Notes: a model not told the origin generated them from the sequence alone. Numbered from the stretch's first letter, positions 1 through 8,155 are shown. The stretch is 25,332 nt of DNA from Candidatus Bathyarchaeota archaeon (GCA_029907045.1 JARYMR010000010.1:1-25332); one strand, 5' to 3'. Program-made: numbers and translations.

Positions 1-887
1 CAAGTTATTTTTGTAACATTTACATGGTTAGCTGACTCGGCAAGATTTGAAACTGTTACGTTAAAGTGGTCAGTATGGTCTTCATCTATTATTACATCTT
101 GAATTGTTGTGTATGTTTGTGTCAAGTTAATAGCTCTAGAAAACATGTACCCTTCCTGCGTTGTAAATCCAAGTATGGTGCTTCTAACTCCATGCCAACT
201 TCCAAGGAATTCAAAATGGATAGATGTACCATTTTCAATAACTTGAGGGAGTTCCGGGGATGTCCTTTCCAAGTCGACTCCAGTGACCGTTATTTTAGTT
301 ATTGTTAAATTAATTATTGAATTAGGATCGTTAAGTACGGTGATGTTAAACTTTTTAAAAGAAAATTTAGGATCAAAGTCCGTGTTAGTGATATAAAGTT
401 TCACCAGAGGCATAATAGCTTTCATGTTTGCCGCAGGAGCATCGGAAGAGAACACATGTACAATAATAGTTTCTCCAGCAAATTTGGCAGCAAACTCCCC
501 CCAGGTCATGTTTGTGTCTTCTACTCGAAGCAGAGAACATGTGAAGTTTTGGATTTTGCCTTTTTGAATAATAGTTCCGTTTACAACGGATGGATCCGTT
601 TCTAAAATTTCATATAGTTCTGGTTTTCCATTTAAGCTAATAGCGATTTTTGTTATTGTTGCATCTGTTGGCGAATAGGACGGGTTCAAAACGCCAATTT
701 TGAATGCGGTTGCATTTTTTTCGTCAAAATATACTCCTGTTATTGTAACTGTTGTTCCAGGAGGCATTTCGGTGTAATAGGCTATTGTAAATAGGTAAGA
801 GATTAAACCACCGATTATTGCAGATATTAAAATAAGAATTATGAGGGTGAGAGTTGAAATTGCTTTTGCATTGCTTAATGCCCGCAT
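1..887 (-). CDS. Pilin-like, glycosylation-rich surface protein (C-terminus beyond window)
   Basis: The minus strand stays open from an ATG at 887-885 to base 1, giving 295 codons without a stop, so the gene leaves the left edge. A good ribosome site (GAGGGAG) lies just upstream of the ATG. The N-terminus has a short charged head with KAIS at residues 8-11, followed directly by a hydrophobic helix (about residues 12-36). This fits an archaeal class III (prepilin peptidase) signal, with cleavage expected after Ala9. The rest is a beta-rich, Thr/Asn-rich ectodomain with ten N-x-T sequons, so it should be outside the cell and probably N-glycosylated. I do not recognise the ectodomain family. Role as pilin, pseudopilin or membrane-anchored surface protein is inference. 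The start is firm, the function is not. Confidence 0.75.
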   Translation of the reverse strand, partial: MRALSNAKAISTLTLIILILISAIIGGLISYLFTIAYYTEMPPGTTVTITGVYFDEKNATAFKIGVLNPSYSPTDATITKIAISLNGKPELYEILETDPSVVNGTIIQKGKIQNFTCSLLRVEDTNMTWGEFAAKFAGETIIVHVFSSDAPAANMKAIMPLVKLYITNTDFDPKFSFKKFNITVLNDPNSIINLTITKITVTGVDLERTSPELPQVIENGTSIHFEFLGSWHGVRSTILGFTTQEGYMFSRAINLTQTYTTIQDVIIDEDHTDHFNVTVSNLAESANHVNVTKIT

Positions 888-965
888 TTTACTCCCTCTA
901 TCCGTATATGTGTTGTTGTATCTCATATTCTAAGCAATAAATAAGTGTTCTCTTGCAAACGTTAG

Positions 966-973
966 GCTTAAAT
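966..973 (+). promoter_or_regulatory. Candidate TATA box for the FAD oxidoreductase gene
   Basis: GCTTAAAT lies about 50 bases before the ATG at 1020. A transcript start about 25 bases downstream, near 996, would leave a short leader carrying the GGAGG ribosome site at 1008-1012. Assigned by eye only. Confidence 0.35.
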
Positions 974-1019
974 CTGTTTGGTGGTGATTATCTGACTCCG
1001 GCACTATGGAGGAAAATGG

Positions 1020-2306
1020 ATGCATGAATATGATGCACTAATAGTAGGTGCTGGAATTTTGGGTTTGTCCACAGCTTATCATATTAAAGTTAGAAATCCG
1101 AGTGTGAATGTTTTGGTTGTGGATAAGTTGGGTGCTGCAGGGCAAGGTAGCACAGCCAAAAGCGCTGCAGCTTTCCGTTGCTTCTTTTATTCTCGCACGA
1201 ACTTTGCTTTGGCTGATTCTTCTGTTGAATTTTATAAGCATATTGAAAGAGATTTGGGTTTTGATTTGAAGATGAGGTGGATTGGTTATTTGTGGCTTTT
1301 TGATGAAGAGCGCTATGGTAGAATGCTTCCTGTTTTAAAAGATTTGGCTGGTAGAGGTTTTCAATATAAAGAGTTTGATGCGGAGGAGTTGGCTAAAAAG
1401 CTTGGTATTCGGACGAATTTTGCTGGTGATGAAGAGGCAGAGTTGATGGGTTTAGGTGATGTTTACAAGGGAATATTGATTCCCAAGGCTGGCTTGCTTG
1501 ATGTTGATTCTCTTGTGAAATTTTACGAGTCTGAATTTCTTAGGTTGGGCGGCAAAATTCAGTATAATAGTGAAGTTAAGGAAATTATTGTTGAGCCTTG
1601 TAAACCTCTTGGTATGCCTGGCGAACCATATTTTTGGCAAGATGCTGTCGTTGTGGGCGTGAAAACAACTAAAGGTGTGGTGAGGGCTGAGAAAACGATA
1701 ATTGCGGCTGGAGCTTGGATTCCTCAACTTCTTGACCCTATTGGAATTGAATGTTTCATCAAAGCCAAGAAAAGGCAAGTTTTTTCAGTTAAAGCAAAAA
1801 CTGAGGCTCTTAAAAAGCTTCTTTACACGAAGGAATTTACGAGTGCTGGCTGTTTGCCCTTCACTATTTTTCCAAAGCCTTCTTCTTATATTCGTCCAGC
1901 GCCTGAGGAGGAAGCTTTTTGGTTGGCTTATGCTGACGATTTTCCAAGAGCCTTTAAAATTGAGGATAATCCTGAACCTGAAGAAGACTTTTATCGTTAT
2001 GGGTTGTATCAGGTTGCTGTGAAATATTTTCCGCAGTTTGTTGGTTGTGAACCTTTTTCGGCTTTTGCTGGTTTGTATGAAATTAACACTTTGGATGGTC
2101 AGCCTTTGGTTTTTGAAGAGAATGGTTTGATGGTTGTTGGTGGCGCTAGCGGGAGCGGGATAATGAAGGCTGATGCCATAGGTAGGATTGCAGCAGCGCT
2201 TTATGATGGGGAGGAGTATGCTCTGCTTTATGGAGATAGAAAATTCAAGATTGGCGATTTAGGTTTGAAAAATAGGCGTGTGGAACCGGAAAAACTGGTA
2301 ATTTAG
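1020..2306 (+). CDS. FAD-dependent oxidoreductase, DAO / sarcosine oxidase-like family
   Basis: The 428-residue product begins with a Rossmann FAD-binding motif (GAGILG, residues 11-16) and an acidic strand end (VVDK). It ends with the typical DAO-family C-terminal FAD motif (about residues 355-390: GLYEINTLDG, then VVGGASGSGIMKADAIGR). Family members oxidise amines, N-methyl amino acids, D-amino acids or glycerol-3-phosphate, mostly in the cytoplasm. The exact substrate cannot be read here. The start is supported by GGAGG at 1008-1012, seven bases before the ATG; another ATG at 1016 is out of frame. The AOR gene follows on the same strand but appears to have its own promoter, so joint function is only suggested. 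An amine- or amino-acid-oxidising flavoenzyme beside an aldehyde oxidoreductase would make metabolic sense. Confidence 0.85.
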   Translation: MHEYDALIVGAGILGLSTAYHIKVRNPSVNVLVVDKLGAAGQGSTAKSAAAFRCFFYSRTNFALADSSVEFYKHIERDLGFDLKMRWIGYLWLFDEERYGRMLPVLKDLAGRGFQYKEFDAEELAKKLGIRTNFAGDEEAELMGLGDVYKGILIPKAGLLDVDSLVKFYESEFLRLGGKIQYNSEVKEIIVEPCKPLGMPGEPYFWQDAVVVGVKTTKGVVRAEKTIIAAGAWIPQLLDPIGIECFIKAKKRQVFSVKAKTEALKKLLYTKEFTSAGCLPFTIFPKPSSYIRPAPEEEAFWLAYADDFPRAFKIEDNPEPEEDFYRYGLYQVAVKYFPQFVGCEPFSAFAGLYEINTLDGQPLVFEENGLMVVGGASGSGIMKADAIGRIAAALYDGEEYALLYGDRKFKIGDLGLKNRRVEPEKLVI

Positions 2307-2334
2307 GACCTTTTCTCATCACTAATTTTATTTG

Positions 2335-2342
2335 CTTATAAA
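2335..2342 (+). promoter_or_regulatory. TATA box of AOR gene 1
   Basis: CTTATAAA is a near-perfect archaeal TATA box. Transcription would start about 25 bases on, near 2363-2366. This falls after the upstream TTG codon at 2332 and just before the TTG at 2374 and the ATG at 2380, so it argues for a near-leaderless mRNA and against the longest open frame. Confidence 0.5.
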
Positions 2343-2379
2343 CATAAATTATAAGCCATTTTGGAGTGTGGCTTTGATT

Positions 2380-4212
2380 ATGTATGGTTGGAATGGCAAG
2401 CTTTTGTATGTGGACTTGAGTAAAAGTAAAGCTGTCGCAAAACCATATGGTGTGAGCTTTGCAAAAGATTTCTTGGGCGGGAGGGGATTTGCTGCCAAGA
2501 TTTTGTGGGATGAGCTTAAACCTGGAATTGACCCGTTATCTCCTGAAAACAAATTGGTTTTTGCTGCGGGTCCATTAACTGGTTTTTCCTTGCCTAGCAG
2601 TGGCAAAATGGTCGTAGCGTCAAAGAGCCCTTTGACTGGGGGTTATGGTGATGGAAATGTTGGAACTTATGCTGCTCTTCAGATTCGGAAAGCTGGTTAT
2701 GACGCTGTAATTGTTGAGGGTAAAGCAAAAAAGCCCATAATTCTTCTAATTCAAGACGCGCATGCAGAGTTTTTGGATGCAAAAGACCTTTGGGGCATAA
2801 CATCCTTTGAAGCTGAAAGGAAGCTAAGAGAAATTTATGGATCTACTGCTGGAATCTTGTGCATTGGTCCCGGAGGAGAAAATCTTGTCAAGTTTGCAAA
2901 TGTAGTTTGCCAAGAAGGACGGGCTGGTGGAAGACCGGGAATGGGTGCTGTTATGGGTTCCAAAAATTTGAAGGCTGTAGTTTTTGTTGGTTCTGGCGGT
3001 TTGTCTGCTGCTTATCCGAAGGAAATTAAGGAGTTAGGCGCTGACGCATACAGGGAGGTTTTAACTAAGCCCAACTATGCTTTTTGGAAAAGACAAGGTA
3101 CAATGATGACTATTGAGTGGAGTCAAGAAAACAGCGTTCTCCCCACCTATAATTATCGTGAGGGCGTTTTTGAAAAGGCGGAAGCCATAGGCGGTTTTAG
3201 CATGGAGAAAATTAAAACCTCAAACCGTGGATGCCCTCAATGCAACATGACATGCGGCAATGTTGTCAAAGGCTCGGATAGGAAAGAGTCTGAACTTGAT
3301 TATGAAAATGTTGCAATGCTGGGTTCAAACATAGGATTGGGCAACCTAAAACAGGTTGCAGCCCTTAACCGTTTTGCTGACGAATTGGGCTTAGACACAA
3401 TTTCTTTAGGCAATGTTATTGGCTTTGCTATGGAAGCCTCTGAGAAGGGCTTGATTGAAGAAAAGGTTTCTTGGGGAAAATTTAAGGAAACTAAAGGTTT
3501 GATTGAAGACATAGCCCATAGACGGGGCTTGGGCAACCTTTTAGCCGAAGGAGTCCGCTTTGCATCTGAGAAAATCGGCAAGAATTCGAACCGCTGGGCT
3601 ATGCATGTGAAAGGTTTAGAAATTTCCGCTTACGATTGCCACACTGCTCCAGCTATGGCTTTGGCTTATGCAACAAGTTCTATAGGCGCCCACCACAAAG
3701 ATGCATGGGTTATTTCATGGGAAGTCAAGTTTGGACGTGAAAGCTACAGCGAAGAAAAAGTTGAAAAGGTTATAGAACTTCAACGCATCCGCGGAGGAGT
3801 TTTTGAGTCATTAACTGTTTGTAGGCTTCCATGGGTTGAGCTTGGCTTCGAACTCGAATGGTATACAAAGTTTTTGCATGCAGCAACCGGACTGGAAATG
3901 GGTTGGGAAGAGTTGAATTTTATTGCTGACAGAATTTTCAATTTGATTCGGGCTTTCTGGATTCGGGAGTATGGCAAAAAATGGAGTGTAGAAATGGACT
4001 TTCCACCAGCAAGATGGTTCGAGGAACCATTAACTAAGGGTTCTTTTAAAGGCGCAAAACTTGACAGAACAAAGTATGATATTATGTTGCGGAGATACTA
4101 CAAAAAACGAGGCTTGGATGAAAGGGGAATTCCAACAAAAACAACATTGAAAAAGTTGGGATTAGAGGATGTTGCCAAGCAACTTCAAAAGCATATTAAT
4201 CTTTTTGAGTAA
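2380..4212 (+). CDS. Aldehyde:ferredoxin oxidoreductase family protein (AOR 1, W/Mo-pterin enzyme)
   Basis: The 610-residue protein matches the full length of the AOR family, which oxidises aldehydes to acids with a tungsten or molybdenum bis-pterin centre and one [4Fe-4S] cluster, passing electrons to ferredoxin in the cytoplasm. It shows the N-terminal GGRGFAAKILWD block, the pterin-binding region GGRPGMGAVMGSKNLKAV, and all four cluster cysteines: C285-x2-C288-x3-C292 plus C481 in SLTVCRLPW. The frame is open from TTG 2332, but that codon overlaps the TATA box. TTG at 2374 (GGAG seven bases upstream) or ATG at 2380 fit better. A TTG start would give MIMYGWNGK, matching the MILGYAGK start of AOR 2. 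Substrate is unknown; AOR, GOR and WOR types cannot be separated by eye. Confidence 0.9.
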   Translation: MYGWNGKLLYVDLSKSKAVAKPYGVSFAKDFLGGRGFAAKILWDELKPGIDPLSPENKLVFAAGPLTGFSLPSSGKMVVASKSPLTGGYGDGNVGTYAALQIRKAGYDAVIVEGKAKKPIILLIQDAHAEFLDAKDLWGITSFEAERKLREIYGSTAGILCIGPGGENLVKFANVVCQEGRAGGRPGMGAVMGSKNLKAVVFVGSGGLSAAYPKEIKELGADAYREVLTKPNYAFWKRQGTMMTIEWSQENSVLPTYNYREGVFEKAEAIGGFSMEKIKTSNRGCPQCNMTCGNVVKGSDRKESELDYENVAMLGSNIGLGNLKQVAALNRFADELGLDTISLGNVIGFAMEASEKGLIEEKVSWGKFKETKGLIEDIAHRRGLGNLLAEGVRFASEKIGKNSNRWAMHVKGLEISAYDCHTAPAMALAYATSSIGAHHKDAWVISWEVKFGRESYSEEKVEKVIELQRIRGGVFESLTVCRLPWVELGFELEWYTKFLHAATGLEMGWEELNFIADRIFNLIRAFWIREYGKKWSVEMDFPPARWFEEPLTKGSFKGAKLDRTKYDIMLRRYYKKRGLDERGIPTKTTLKKLGLEDVAKQLQKHINLFE

Positions 4213-4236
4213 AATAGTTTTGAAGAGTAGGTTTAA

Positions 4237-4824
4237 ATGAAGACCTTTTTTCAGTTTTGTTTTTATGTTTTTTCTAGGAGGGTGAAATTGTTTGCGTTTT
4301 TGAATGCTGTTTATTTTTGTTCTCTATTTGTAACGGCTTTTGTTGCTTCTTTGTTTTTTGTGCCGCCGCCTTATGAAGGGCAGCTTCCAGAATTTTTAGT
4401 GCCTTACCTGGGTGAAAATTTGTCATGGTTGTTTTTCAAAGTTTTTCTTTTTAACTTGGTTTTAAGTGCCTTTGTTTTTGTTACGTTGCCAGGTTTAGTG
4501 TTTTTTCCTTTGTCTGCTGTTGCTCTTTTGGTGAGGGCGGTTTTGTGGGGTTTGCTTCTCTATCAGTTGCCAACTTCAGTGTTTTTGATTGTGTTGCCTA
4601 CGTTTGTTTTTGAGGGTGAGGCTTGGGTGTTGGCTGCTTTGGCTGGGACATGTTTGGGTGCTTCTTGGTTTAAGCCAGCTTGGATGTATGGAGGGGAGGG
4701 GCTGTCTAGGCGGGATGCGTTAAAGAGGATGTTAAAGGAATGTGAGTGTGTGTATTTTTTGGTAATTTTATTTTTGCTTGTTGGAGCTTTTGTTGAAGTT
4801 TTGACTATTGCATTTTCTGTTTGA
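4237..4824 (+). CDS. SpoIIM-like (DUF95) integral membrane protein
   Basis: A 195-residue, very hydrophobic protein with about five membrane segments. The layout resembles the SpoIIM/DUF95 family: a first helix after a short basic head, a central paired hydrophobic block, FEGEAWVLAALAGTCLGASW (about 124-143, where the family usually has PHGxxE and a Gly-rich helix), a basic cytoplasmic loop (RRDALKRM), and a last helix with GAFVEVLTI that matches the family's AgxIEafit end. Outside sporulating bacteria the role of this family is unclear; in prokaryotes it often sits near membrane or export genes. The gene starts 24 bases after the AOR stop, with only a weak ribosome site, so it may be co-transcribed. 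The heavy thymine bias of its coding strand is explained by Phe, Leu and Val codons. The family call is moderately sure. Confidence 0.6.
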   Translation: MKTFFQFCFYVFSRRVKLFAFLNAVYFCSLFVTAFVASLFFVPPPYEGQLPEFLVPYLGENLSWLFFKVFLFNLVLSAFVFVTLPGLVFFPLSAVALLVRAVLWGLLLYQLPTSVFLIVLPTFVFEGEAWVLAALAGTCLGASWFKPAWMYGGEGLSRRDALKRMLKECECVYFLVILFLLVGAFVEVLTIAFSV

Positions 4825-4846
4825 TTCCAGGCTGGAATTTTGTTCT
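4824..4846 (+). terminator. Candidate stem-loop terminator after the SpoIIM-like gene
   Basis: ATTCCA (4824-4829) and TGGAAT (4833-4838) form a 6-bp stem with a 3-base loop, starting on the last base of the stop codon and running into a T-rich stretch. Archaeal termination mainly needs the T tract, so the stem may be incidental. Confidence 0.4.
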
Positions 4847-4924
4847 ATACTAAGCCTCTGTATCAGAAGTTTCGAAAATTTTAAAAGGGTAGTGCACCTA
4901 TAATTGTGTTTGCGGTGCTAACTT

Positions 4925-5956
4925 TTGGGGTTTAATGCCAAAAGAAAATGGCTAACTGTCACCCTTGCAGTAATCATCCTACCAATAAGCCTATTAATAA
5001 CACTGAAAACAACGGGAATAATACCAGAACCCCAACCAGTGGAAACGGTTAATGTAGATGCTGTTGTTTGGGAAATGGAAAGGCCCACATATTCAACGCA
5101 TGTATCCTATTTTATGTGTGAAATTTGTAATAGAGAGATTAAAAATACTTACGAGGTTGATGGGGTTTCTATTGTCATGAGCGTTCCTGTATTGCATTAT
5201 CGTGAGAATGCTTTGGAAGGCCCTTTTTTTGATAGGTCTGGTCTAGTCTACAGTGTGTGCATTAACGTTTCAGTTACACAAGGCTTCATTTCTTATATAA
5301 CTATTAAACATAGTCCTACAGACGGAAACGCGACTATATACCTTGACGACTATTTTGGGCTGACTCTATTTAATGCCACCCTTACACACATATCAGATAT
5401 TGGTACAAATGGTAGTGAAGCATCCATGGTGGTTAAAGTTTCTAACACATTATGTTATCTCCAAATGCAAGCATACTGGGTGTTTAATGATCTGAACTCT
5501 GAGGAACATTTGCTAAAGATTTTTTCGGAGATTTTATTCTATAACGGAGCACAATATGAAAGGATCATCCTTCCAATACACCTTTTTATGCGAATCGACA
5601 GTGGATGCAGCTTTGAAACGACAAGAACAATAACTTCAGGAAGCTATCTCGGATACGTCCACTGGCCTGATGATCCAGAAGATTGCTACGCCGTTCATTT
5701 AGAGGCTAAACAAACAATTAATATAAAAATGACGCCGCAACCCCCTTACTTGGATATCGACCTGTATCTTTACGATGTTTATGGAAATTTGGTGTCAAAT
5801 TCATGCTCGAATGGGCCGGTAGTTGAAGAAATGTGCGTGAAAGCTCAGTTCAGTGGTTTATGGGTCATTCAACTTCGCTATCGCTTATGGGGCGCTGCAT
5901 CATTCGGACTCTACCTAATTGATGTAACAGTGTCGCAATCTGAAAATGATGGGTAA
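4925..5956 (+). CDS. Secreted WEMERP-motif protein with C-terminal PPC-like domain
   Basis: The 343-residue product begins with basic residues and one hydrophobic helix (about 9-30), then an extracellular part. WEMERPTY at 49-56 and YREN at 92-95 recur in the next gene (WEMERPSY, YREN), so the two are tandem relatives over roughly 50-60 residues. Residues about 240-337 (YAVHLEA, LDIDLYLYDVYGN, FSGLWVIQLRY) look like a bacterial pre-peptidase C-terminal (PPC) beta-sandwich. The exported part has eight cysteines (65, 68, 112, 177, 228, 254, 294, 304), possibly forming disulfides, and four N-x-S/T sequons. The start is TTG, with GGTG at 4914-4917 seven bases upstream; the ATG at 4935 is out of frame. 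No enzymatic motif was recognised. Function unknown; adhesion or binding at the cell surface is a guess. Confidence 0.7.
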   Translation: MGFNAKRKWLTVTLAVIILPISLLITLKTTGIIPEPQPVETVNVDAVVWEMERPTYSTHVSYFMCEICNREIKNTYEVDGVSIVMSVPVLHYRENALEGPFFDRSGLVYSVCINVSVTQGFISYITIKHSPTDGNATIYLDDYFGLTLFNATLTHISDIGTNGSEASMVVKVSNTLCYLQMQAYWVFNDLNSEEHLLKIFSEILFYNGAQYERIILPIHLFMRIDSGCSFETTRTITSGSYLGYVHWPDDPEDCYAVHLEAKQTINIKMTPQPPYLDIDLYLYDVYGNLVSNSCSNGPVVEEMCVKAQFSGLWVIQLRYRLWGAASFGLYLIDVTVSQSENDG

Positions 5957-5958
5957 TC

Positions 5959-6414
5959 ATGAAAAGTGTGTGCTCTATACTTGCGGTTATAATGACTCTA
6001 GTCTTAATAAGCCCAGCATTTGCTTCCACTTGGGAAATGGAAAGACCTTCTTATACAATAGAAGGTATTGATGAAAGAGTTGAAAATACAAATGTTAATG
6101 GTGAAGCTGCCGTCGGAATAGGTGTTGATATTTACACGTATCGTGAAAATGCTAGTGATTCACCCTTCTCTGGAAGAGATAGCATTACTTTGAGAGTAGT
6201 TGGTACCGCTAATACTAGGAAGGGGATTGACTATACCTCCGAGTGGCATGAGTCTCTTCGTCTTCCATATGGACCCATTTTTGAACATACCTTAAGCCTT
6301 GGCGATGATGAAGGCGTCTGGCTAAACTTTCCTTACTCTGGGCTTATCGCCTTTTACAGTGGCCCCGGCTTGCAAAACAACAGCAGACTCAAGAACCTTC
6401 ATTTTCACCATTAA
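5959..6414 (+). CDS. Short secreted WEMERP-motif protein, possibly frameshifted at its end
   Basis: The 151-residue product has a clear signal peptide: basic start, hydrophobic core to about residue 20, and a likely cut after AFA (residue 22). The mature protein starts STWEMERPSY, sharing WEMERP and YREN with the preceding gene but lacking its cysteines and PPC-like domain. It begins two bases after the previous stop codon, so the two form an operon. The last residues in this frame (QNNSRLKNLHFHH) look unlike an ordinary protein end. The frame that starts at 6371 reads CKTTADSRTFIFTIKEHTTQ and stops at 6433, which looks more like a beta strand. One indel near 6360-6372 would join them. This is either a real short protein or a gene damaged by mutation or sequencing error. 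Confidence 0.6.
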   Translation: MKSVCSILAVIMTLVLISPAFASTWEMERPSYTIEGIDERVENTNVNGEAAVGIGVDIYTYRENASDSPFSGRDSITLRVVGTANTRKGIDYTSEWHESLRLPYGPIFEHTLSLGDDEGVWLNFPYSGLIAFYSGPGLQNNSRLKNLHFHH

Positions 6415-6457
6415 AGAACACACTACACAATAACACCTTAACTTATACTATCTGATT

Positions 6458-7900
6458 TTAATAGGCTCTGGCGAAGTAAACAACTTCCCTCGCTTCTTTT
6501 CCACAATAGATGCATTTTGAGAAGATTTTCTCTCTTTCAAAAGGCACTATTCTTATGGTTGCGCCAGTCTCTTCCTTTATTTTTTCTTCACATGCAGAAT
6601 TGGTGCACCAGCAAGCCCTTATAAATCCGCCTTTTTCCTTTAATGTCTTTTTGAATTCTTCGTAAGTTTTTACTGTAGTTATGTTTTCTTCCAAGAATTT
6701 TTTCGCCTTATTAAAGAGGTTCTTCTGTATTTCTTCCAACAGTTTCGCTACCGCATTCGCTATTTCTTCTTCTTTTACGGCAATTCTTTCAAAGGTATCT
6801 CTTCTTGCTAATGTTGCCTGCTTTTGTTTTAGGTCTCTAGGACCAACTTCTATTCTTATTGGCACGCCTTTAAGTTCCCACTCGTTAAATTTCCATCCAG
6901 GTGTGTATTCGCTTCTGTCGTCAAGAACCGCTAATATGCCATGCTTTTTCAGTTTTTCATAGATTTCCTTAGTTTTTGCAAATATTGCCGTGGAATCAGT
7001 ATGTTTGTAGGGTATTGGAACTATGACCGCTTGGGTCGGTGCAACTTTTGGAGGCAATACTAATCCTTTGTCGTCGCCGTGAACCATTACCATGGCGCCT
7101 ATCATTCTTGTTGAAAAACCCCAAGATGTTTGCCAAACGTATCTTTCTTTTTCGTCTTTGTCGAGGAATTTTATGTTGAAGGCTTTAGAGAAATTTTGAC
7201 CAAGCTGATGGGATGTTCCCATTTGTAGGGCTTTGCCGTCGGGCATTAACGCCTCTAAGGTTGTTGTGTAAAGGGCTCCTTTGAATTTTTCGTTTTCTGT
7301 TTTTCTTCCGGCGAGAACTGGGATGGCTAAGTAATTTTCTATAATTTCTTTGTAGATGTTTAGGATTTCCATAACTTCTTGGTCTGCTTCTTCTTTGGTT
7401 GCGTGGGCTGTGTGGCCTTCTTGCCATAGAAACTCTCTTGTGCGTAGGAAAAGTCTAGTTGCCTCTGTTTCCCATCTTACAACGCTGTTCCACTGATTAA
7501 GCTTTAGTGGCAAGTCTCTCCAGCTTCTAATCCACTTGGCATATGTGGCGTACATTATTGTTTCTGATGTGGGTCTTATGGCAAGCCTTTCCTCTAGTGG
7601 TGTTTCTCCGCCAACTGTGACCCATGCAACTTGAGGAACAAACCCTTTAAAGTGTTCAGCCTCTTTTTTCAAGAAACTTTCAGGTATAAACAGTGGGAAG
7701 TAAACATTCTTGTGTCCTGTTGCCTTAATTTTTTCGTTGAAGGTTTCTTGGATTTTCTCCCATATAGCGTAAGAAAGCTCGCGGAATATCATGCAACCCT
7801 TGACTGGAGCATAATCCGCTAGTCCAGATTTTACGACAACCTGCGTGTACCACTCTGAGAAGTCTTCGGCTTTTTTAACTGTTAATCCCATCTCTGACAT
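6458..7900 (-). CDS. proS: Prolyl-tRNA synthetase, archaeal/eukaryotic type
   Basis: Class II synthetase that charges tRNA-Pro in the cytoplasm. Visible landmarks are AIRPTSETIMY, the motif 2 region (NSVVRWE, then LRTREFLWQEGHTAH), the motif 3 region (GAMVMVHGDDKGLVLPP), an anticodon-binding domain (APTQAVIVPIPY through GPRDLKQKQATLARRD), and a C-terminal zinc-binding part with CWCTNSAC and CIYC ending in FARAY. Length of about 480 residues and this C-terminal domain match the archaeal type without the bacterial editing insertion. Three in-frame ATGs lie at 7906, 7900 and 7891. GGGAG at 7913-7909 is only two bases from the first but eight from the second, so I chose 7900. The gene is divergent from phosphoglycerate mutase and convergent with the WEMERP genes, separated by about 43 bases. 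Confidence 0.97.
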   Translation of the reverse strand: MSEMGLTVKKAEDFSEWYTQVVVKSGLADYAPVKGCMIFRELSYAIWEKIQETFNEKIKATGHKNVYFPLFIPESFLKKEAEHFKGFVPQVAWVTVGGETPLEERLAIRPTSETIMYATYAKWIRSWRDLPLKLNQWNSVVRWETEATRLFLRTREFLWQEGHTAHATKEEADQEVMEILNIYKEIIENYLAIPVLAGRKTENEKFKGALYTTTLEALMPDGKALQMGTSHQLGQNFSKAFNIKFLDKDEKERYVWQTSWGFSTRMIGAMVMVHGDDKGLVLPPKVAPTQAVIVPIPYKHTDSTAIFAKTKEIYEKLKKHGILAVLDDRSEYTPGWKFNEWELKGVPIRIEVGPRDLKQKQATLARRDTFERIAVKEEEIANAVAKLLEEIQKNLFNKAKKFLEENITTVKTYEEFKKTLKEKGGFIRACWCTNSACEEKIKEETGATIRIVPFEREKIFSKCIYCGKEAREVVYFARAY

Positions 7901-7930
7901 GCGCATCTCTCCCTTTTGTCTTTTTTGTTG

Positions 7931-7938
7931 AATATAAT
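7931..7938 (-). promoter_or_regulatory. Candidate TATA box for proS
   Basis: On the minus strand the sequence AATTATATTC (around 7939-7930) is a TATA-like box. A start about 25 bases downstream would fall near 7910, giving a very short leader that just holds the GGGAG ribosome site. Confidence 0.4.
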
Positions 7939-8089
7939 TCTAGTGGAGAACAGATTCTGATGTGGGCTAAGTGTTGCGAAAATTTAGCAATGTGGAACGC
8001 AATCGCCCATTTCAACCACGCCTTACAAAAATATGGGAAGTGGCTATTAAACATTTTCTTATCGTGAAAAGGAATAGCATATGTGCGCA

Positions 8090-8108
8090 AGTGTTTTAAC
8101 TTAACACT
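8090..8108 (+). promoter_or_regulatory. Inverted repeat around the TATA-like box of the phosphoglycerate mutase gene
   Basis: AGTGTT (8090-8095) and AACACT (8103-8108) are perfect inverse copies around a 7-base A/T spacer. The TATA-like TTTTAACTTA sits between them. A transcript start near 8122 would precede the GTG/TTG start codons. It could be a repressor operator or chance symmetry. Confidence 0.35.
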
Positions 8109-8155
8109 GTGCATAATTGATTTGTTCACCTTTCAACAAAAACGGCGTGAAAAGA

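Noticed and set aside
66..308. Plus-strand open frame of 80 codons
   Set aside because: It lies opposite the long pilin-like gene, whose frame is open over 887 bases with a signal peptide and good ribosome site. The plus frame has no recognisable features.
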